A stretch of DNA of 64,000 nt from Chelonoidis abingdonii. Its lineage: Eukaryota; Chordata; Testudines; Testudinidae. Below the pieces are notes generated by a model, which worked only from the letters and a program-made list of their open reading frames with translations, searched no databases and had not been told where the DNA came from. Position numbers and translations under genes: made by a program. Position 1 is the stretch's first letter; every line of letters begins with the position of its first letter. The stretch is taken from the NCBI RefSeq assembly GCF_003597395.2, contig NC_133770.1:78418414-78482413 (forward strand), written 5' to 3'. Below, piece after piece: positions 59,622 through 64,000 of this stretch.

Positions 59622-61066
59622 GTGGAGAACCTAAATGAATTCTTTACACCTGTCTTCGCGGCTGAGGATGTGAGGGAGATTTCCAAACCTGAGCCATTCT
59701 TTTTAGGTAACAGATCTGAGGAACTGTCCCAGATTGAGGTATCATTAAACGAGGTTTTGGATCAAATCAATAAATTAAACAGCAATAAGTCACCAGGACC
59801 AGATGGTATTCACTCAAGAGTTCTGAAGGAACTCAAATGTGAAATTGCAGAACTACTAACTGTTGTCTGTAACCAATCATTTAAATCAGCTTCTGTACCA
59901 GATGACTGGAGGATAGCTAATGTGATGCCAATTTTTAAAAAGGGCTCCAGAGGTGATCCTGGCAATTACAGTCCTGTAAGCCTGATGTCAGTACCGGGCA
60001 AACTGGTTGAAACTATAATAAAGAACGAATTATCATACATATAGATTAACATAGTTTGTTGAGGAAGAGTCAACATAGTTTTAGTAAAGAGAAATTGTGC
60101 CTCACCAATCTACTAGAATTCTTCATAGGGGTCTAGAAGCATGTGGACGAAGGGGATCCAGTGGATATAGTGTACTTACCAAAGGCTCTTACACAAAGTA
60201 AGCTGCTATAGGATAAAAGGGAAGGTGCTCTCATGGATTGGTAACTGGTTAAAAGATCAGAAAGAAAGAGTACGAATAAATGGTCAGTTTTCAGAATGGA
60301 GAGAGGTAAATAGTGGTGTCCCCCAGGGGTCTGTTCTAGGACCAGTCCTGTTCAACATATTCATAAATGATCAAAAGGGGTAAACAATGAAGTGGCAAAA
60401 TTTGTAGATAATACAAAATTACTAAAGGTAGTTAAGACCCAGGCAGAATGCGAAGAGCTACAAAGGGATCTTTCAGAACTGAGTGACTGGGCAACAAAAT
60501 GGCAGATTAAATTTACTGTTGATAAATGCAAAGTAATGCACATTGGAAAGCATAATCCCAATTGTACATATAAAATGATGGGATCTAAATTAGCTATTAC
60601 CACTCAAGAAAGAGATCTTGGAGTCATTGTGGATAGTTTTCTGAAAACATCCACTCAATATGCAGTGGCAGTCAAAAAAGTGAACAGAATGCTGGGAATA
60701 ATTAAAGAAATAGATAATAGGACAGAAAATATCATATTGCCTCTATATAAATCCATGGTATGCCCACATCTTGAAGACTGTATGCAGATGTGGTCACCCC
60801 ATCTCAAAAAAGATATATTGGACTTGGAAAAGGTTCAGAAAAGGGCAACAAAAATGATTAGGGGTATGGAATGGCTTCCATATGAGGAGAAATTAATAAA
60901 ACTGGGACTTTTCAGCTTGGAAAAGAGATTGCTAAGGGGAGATATTATTGCGGTCTATAAAATCATGACTGGTATAGAGAAAGTAGATAGGGAAGTGGTG
61001 TTTACTAGTTCTCAAAACACAAGAACTAGGGGTAAACCAAATGAAATTAATAGGCAGCAGGTTTAA
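59622..61066 (+). pseudogene. CR1 ORF2 reverse transcriptase remnant
   Basis: NSNKSPGPDGIHSRVLKEL (residues 53-71 of the frame at 59622), WRIANVMPIFKKGS and GNYSPVSLMS are RT blocks 1-3. [16 protein letters not shown] follows near 60316 in another frame. The 224-codon frame at 60392 begins with the catalytic box, which here reads FVDN instead of FADD, then DKCKVMHIGKHNPN and LGLFSLEKRLLRGD. The Asp loss plus frameshifts and a TAG at about 60042 make it inactive. Confidence 0.9.
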
Positions 61067-61404
61067 AACAAACAAAAATAAGTATTTCTTCACACAGCGC
61101 ACAGTCAACCTGTGGCACTCCTTGCCAGAGGATGTTGTGAAGGCCAAGACCATAACAGGGTTCAAAAAAGAACGAGATGAATTCATGAAGGATAGGCCCA
61201 TCAGTGGCTATTAGCCAGGATGGGCAGGAATGGTGTCCCTACCCTCTGTTTGCTAGAAGCTGGGAATGAGCAACAGGGGATGGATCACTCGATAATTACC
61301 TGTTCTGTTCATTCACTCTGGAACACCTGGCACTGGCCACTGTTGGAAGACAGGTTACTGGTCTAGATGGACCTTTGGTCTGACCCAGTAGGGCCATTCT
61401 TATG

Positions 61405-63022
61405 CCAGGGGAAGAACTGTAGGCTGTGGTTGGATCTCTGAAGCGGAACAAGTGGGTCTCCCTGTGTGGTGAGAGCAAGCCAGGAGCCAAGAATTAAACT
61501 GGTGGGAAGCCCTGATCCAAGGATGTATGTGAAGCCCCGAGGAGCCCAGATACAGGGGTGATGAGTTGTATAACTTTTGTTTTAAATTAATTACAAACAA
61601 GACCCCAGAAAGAGAGATTTTAATCTGAAACACCAGTTGTTTGGTATGCAATTACTCTAGCAACACATAAGAAGAGGAAACTGAACCATGCTGACATACC
61701 TCCAGGGGAAAGATACATCAGTCATGTTACAGTGTCAAATCCTGATCCCATTGATGTTAATGTTAAAACTCCCCATTTAATCAATGAGACAAAAATTTGT
61801 CCCTAAAATCCTCTAGTAAAAATTCTTAGGATATTTTTGTTGAAAAGTTGCAGCTCTTCAGATTTAGTCATCTAGACGGGTTCTTTTGTAACAGAAATAA
61901 TATGAATGCTCTAGGATATTTTTTATAAATACCATAGTTAAATGTTCTATTCTACACTATAAATTACACTGCATAGTGAGCCTTTTTCTAAAGATGTTTT
62001 TAAATGGTAAGTACAAAAAAGTGTTAGAAGCCACCAACTTTTTTTTTATTGTGTTTGCTCTCTCGTAACTTAAAATGACCTTGCAAGATTCAGCCCCAAG
62101 CAACATTTTACAGCAAAGTCATAAACCTCCAAAAAGAGAAATTTATGATGGAAATGCTGACAGCCAGACCCTCAACCATTGCAGTGGTAGCGGGTGCCAG
62201 TATAATACTGAGCTTGTGAGTTAGAAGACAGTAGCATAAATCAGCCAAGGTCTGGCTAGAAATGTCGGTGTGTTCATGCCATCCATTTCCCTTTTCCAGT
62301 AACATGAGAGAATTTGTCCAACATAAACGGTCTTAAAATAATGTTATGGTACTGTTCACAGAGGATGACCAAAGTTAAGAATTTCACAGTTAGGTTTCTC
62401 CCATACCTGAGAGAAAGAGGAACATTGAGAAAACACTTTGCCTTTTTTTGTGACTAGATGTTTGGGTTTGGGGGGTCTAGTGTTACTTTTGTTGCATGAT
62501 TAATTTTAATCGTAATTTTAATTATGTTTTTAACTGAGTGAATTTCTTTGCACATGTTTGTGGTTTTTTAATTAAAATAAGCTGATGTTTATTGCCTTTG
62601 TTACACTTCACATTTAGTCTTTGTGAATCGTATTTGACTAGATATGTACTTCATGGACTAAAAAAAGCACATGGAACATGGGCAGCACATGGTAGGCCTC
62701 ATCAGGGTCTTGTCTCATGTATACTAGTGTTACACTGACTTTAAGGGAAATGGAATTGCTCCTGATTTAGACTGGCCTAGTGAGAAGAGAATCAGGCCCT
62801 CAGTCTGCTTTCTCCAATATAGTGGTGTGTAATAAAAGCATCATAGCATCTCACTAGTGTTCTGCGCATGGATTTTGTGTGCTCATATGTGATAAACAAG
62901 TTCCTTTAATTTGAGCAATAGAGATTCCAACCAAACAGTGAAGCCTCCCTAGATCTACCTCTTATCAACAGAGAGGGTGTTTGGTACAAGAGAACACAGG
63001 CTAGCTGAGTTAGCCATAGGAA
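61405..63022. other. Intronic stretch, possible repeat at its start
   Basis: 61430-61650 (CCAGGAGCCAAGAATTAAAC, GAAGCCCCGAGGAGCCC) may be an LTR fragment but lacks defined ends. 62710-62800 (GGAATTGCTCCTGATTTAGA) is a short dispersed repeat. Otherwise nothing recognised. Confidence 0.45.
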
Positions 63023-63030
63023 GGAATGGG

Positions 63031-63231
63031 CAGAGCCGGCTCCAGGAGTTTTGCTGCCCCAAACAGCCAAAAAAAAAAAAGCTGCGATCGCGATCTGCGG
63101 CAATTCAGTAGGAGGTCCTTCGCTCTGAGCAGGAGTGAGAGACCCGCCGCTGAATAGCTGAAATGCCGCCCCACTCCGGAGTGGCCGCCCCAAGCACCTG
63201 CGTGATAAGCTGGTGCCTGGAGCCAGCCCTG
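63031..63231. mobile_element. hAT-type MITE with perfect 8-bp target duplication
   Basis: The 201-bp element starts CAGAGCCGGCTCCAGG and its right end on the minus strand reads CAGGGCTGGCTCCAGG (14 of 16 match). GGAATGGG flanks both sides (63023-63030 and 63232-63239). The body is GC-rich with an A-run and CCGCCGCTGAATAGC. An 8-bp duplication and CAG ends fit the hAT superfamily. Confidence 0.9.
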
Positions 63232-63239
63232 GGAATGGG

Positions 63240-63684
63240 TTCACAGAACGCAGCCATATCAGGGTATTACATTTCAAGAAAGCAAATTTGTGAACTTATC
63301 CAGTGAGTTTAGTACTCTGGTCAGAAGTAGTAAAATCCTTGAGTATGGAAGAAAGCCTGGAGAATGCTGAGAAACCCCATAACTACATGCAATAGGCTAC
63401 AATTCCTCGAGGAGGGGATAAAAAAAAGAGGGAATGAAAAGGAGCCAAAATAGTTTCATAGTTACAGCTAATGAAACCATACAGGGTCCATCTACTGGGT
63501 TTGGTAGGGAATAGGTGATTTGTTTGAGGGCTCAGATTTTCTCTTAGGCACTCTCCTCCCTTCCCTTCTCACGCCCAGGGACACCCTGACATCTTCTCAA
63601 TCTCTCCCATATCCAAAACACATACCTGTATTATCTTTTTGGGGAGCAGTGTCACGTGTCCCACTGTACATGTGCACACATACA

Positions 63685-63717
<33 letters not shown>

Positions 63718-64000
63718 CCTGCCCCTCCTCCTCCACCCTAGTCCTACCTTGTCTGGTCCTCAGTTGTGGCCGTTCTCACATCTGAATTTAGGGGACAAAG
63801 AGGGCCATTTTCCCTACTTTCATTCCATAGGATTCCTGAGTGAGGAAAGAGAAAGCATCTTATCTCTCTTCCTCTGCCCCAAACATACACACAGGTATCA
63901 GGAGGGAGATACTGACACACCACAGCCAACTGGCTCCTAGACCAATGGTTCTTAGTCTGGGGTCCATGGGCCGCTTGCAGCCCAATCAACACACAGTTGC
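63240..64000. other. Intronic stretch with microsatellite and partial repeat
   Basis: Holds the (CT)n at 63684 and, from about 63940 to the window edge, the beginning of a repeat (AATGGTTCTTAGTCTGGGGT) cut by the window end. Confidence 0.5.
63684..63720. repeat. (CT)n microsatellite
   Basis: About 17 CT units with one TT interruption near the start. Confidence 0.96.

Larger units (their letters stand above)
58320..61404 (+). mobile_element. CR1 LINE, ORF2-bearing, 3.1 kb
   Basis: An endonuclease remnant (58338-59310), reverse transcriptase (59622-61066) and the CR1 3' end (GATGGACCTTTGGTCTGACC to CCATTCTTATG at 61404) lie in order on the plus strand. ORF1 is not recognised, so the copy is truncated at its 5' end. 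Stops and frameshifts occur about every few hundred bases. Confidence 0.9.
54866..64000 (+). other. Downstream RBMS3 intron (partial)
   Basis: The sequence right of the donor contains two CR1 copies, a MITE, simple repeats and otherwise unremarkable AT-rich sequence. The next RBMS exon, which should complete RNP1 and the rest of RRM2, is not in the window, so this intron is longer than 9 kb. Confidence 0.8.

Noticed and set aside
1..64000. CRISPR arrays, prokaryotic operons or prophage
   Set aside because: No regularly spaced repeats of CRISPR type and no bacterial gene organisation; splice sites and LINE/SINE content indicate a vertebrate nuclear genome.

Overview
The window looks like vertebrate nuclear DNA from a sauropsid, most probably a turtle. 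It is AT-rich and intron-like, and it carries repeats typical of chelonian genomes: CR1 LINEs ending in the usual ...CCATTCTTATG tail, a DIRS-type tyrosine-recombinase retrotransposon, solo LTRs, a tRNA-related SINE and many short inverted-repeat DNA elements. There are no operons, bacterial genes, CRISPR arrays or functional RNA genes. The species call rests on recognising repeat families by eye.

Only one host coding segment can be defended: a 158-bp plus-strand exon at 54708-54865 with good splice sites. It encodes the start of the second RRM of an RBMS-family single-stranded nucleic-acid-binding protein, and its residues fit RBMS3 best. The rest of the window is therefore most likely two very long RBMS3 introns: 1-54707 (partial) upstream and 54866-64000 (partial) downstream.

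Layout. 1-14.0 kb: mostly unique intron, with a TA-flanked mariner-type MITE (6.1 kb), a fold-back SINE scrap with a 12-bp target duplication (10.2 kb), a minus-strand LTR (11.3-11.9 kb) and three tRNA-like modules (12.1-12.4 kb). 14.0-21.6 kb: a repeat-rich stretch with a 25-N gap (16980-17004). About 2.5 kb on its left is repeated on its right with many small indels, and the following 2 kb resembles very noisy transposon sequence; I read this as an assembly defect. 24.2-25.1 kb: an 847-bp solo LTR with an ATCCC target duplication. 31.3-32.9 kb: a minus-strand CR1 broken by a 632-bp LTR-like insertion. 42.8-48.1 kb: a nearly full-length but dead DIRS element whose inverted terminal repeats and internal complementary region are still visible. 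53.4-53.9 kb: a MITE nested in another MITE. 57.1-57.8 and 58.3-61.4 kb: two plus-strand CR1 copies. 63.0 kb: a MITE with a perfect 8-bp target duplication.

No new biochemical system was found. The most useful observations are the RBMS3-type exon, the intact DIRS replication architecture, the probable false duplication around the gap, several precisely dated nested insertions, and a candidate intronic enhancer near 28.7-29.1 kb.
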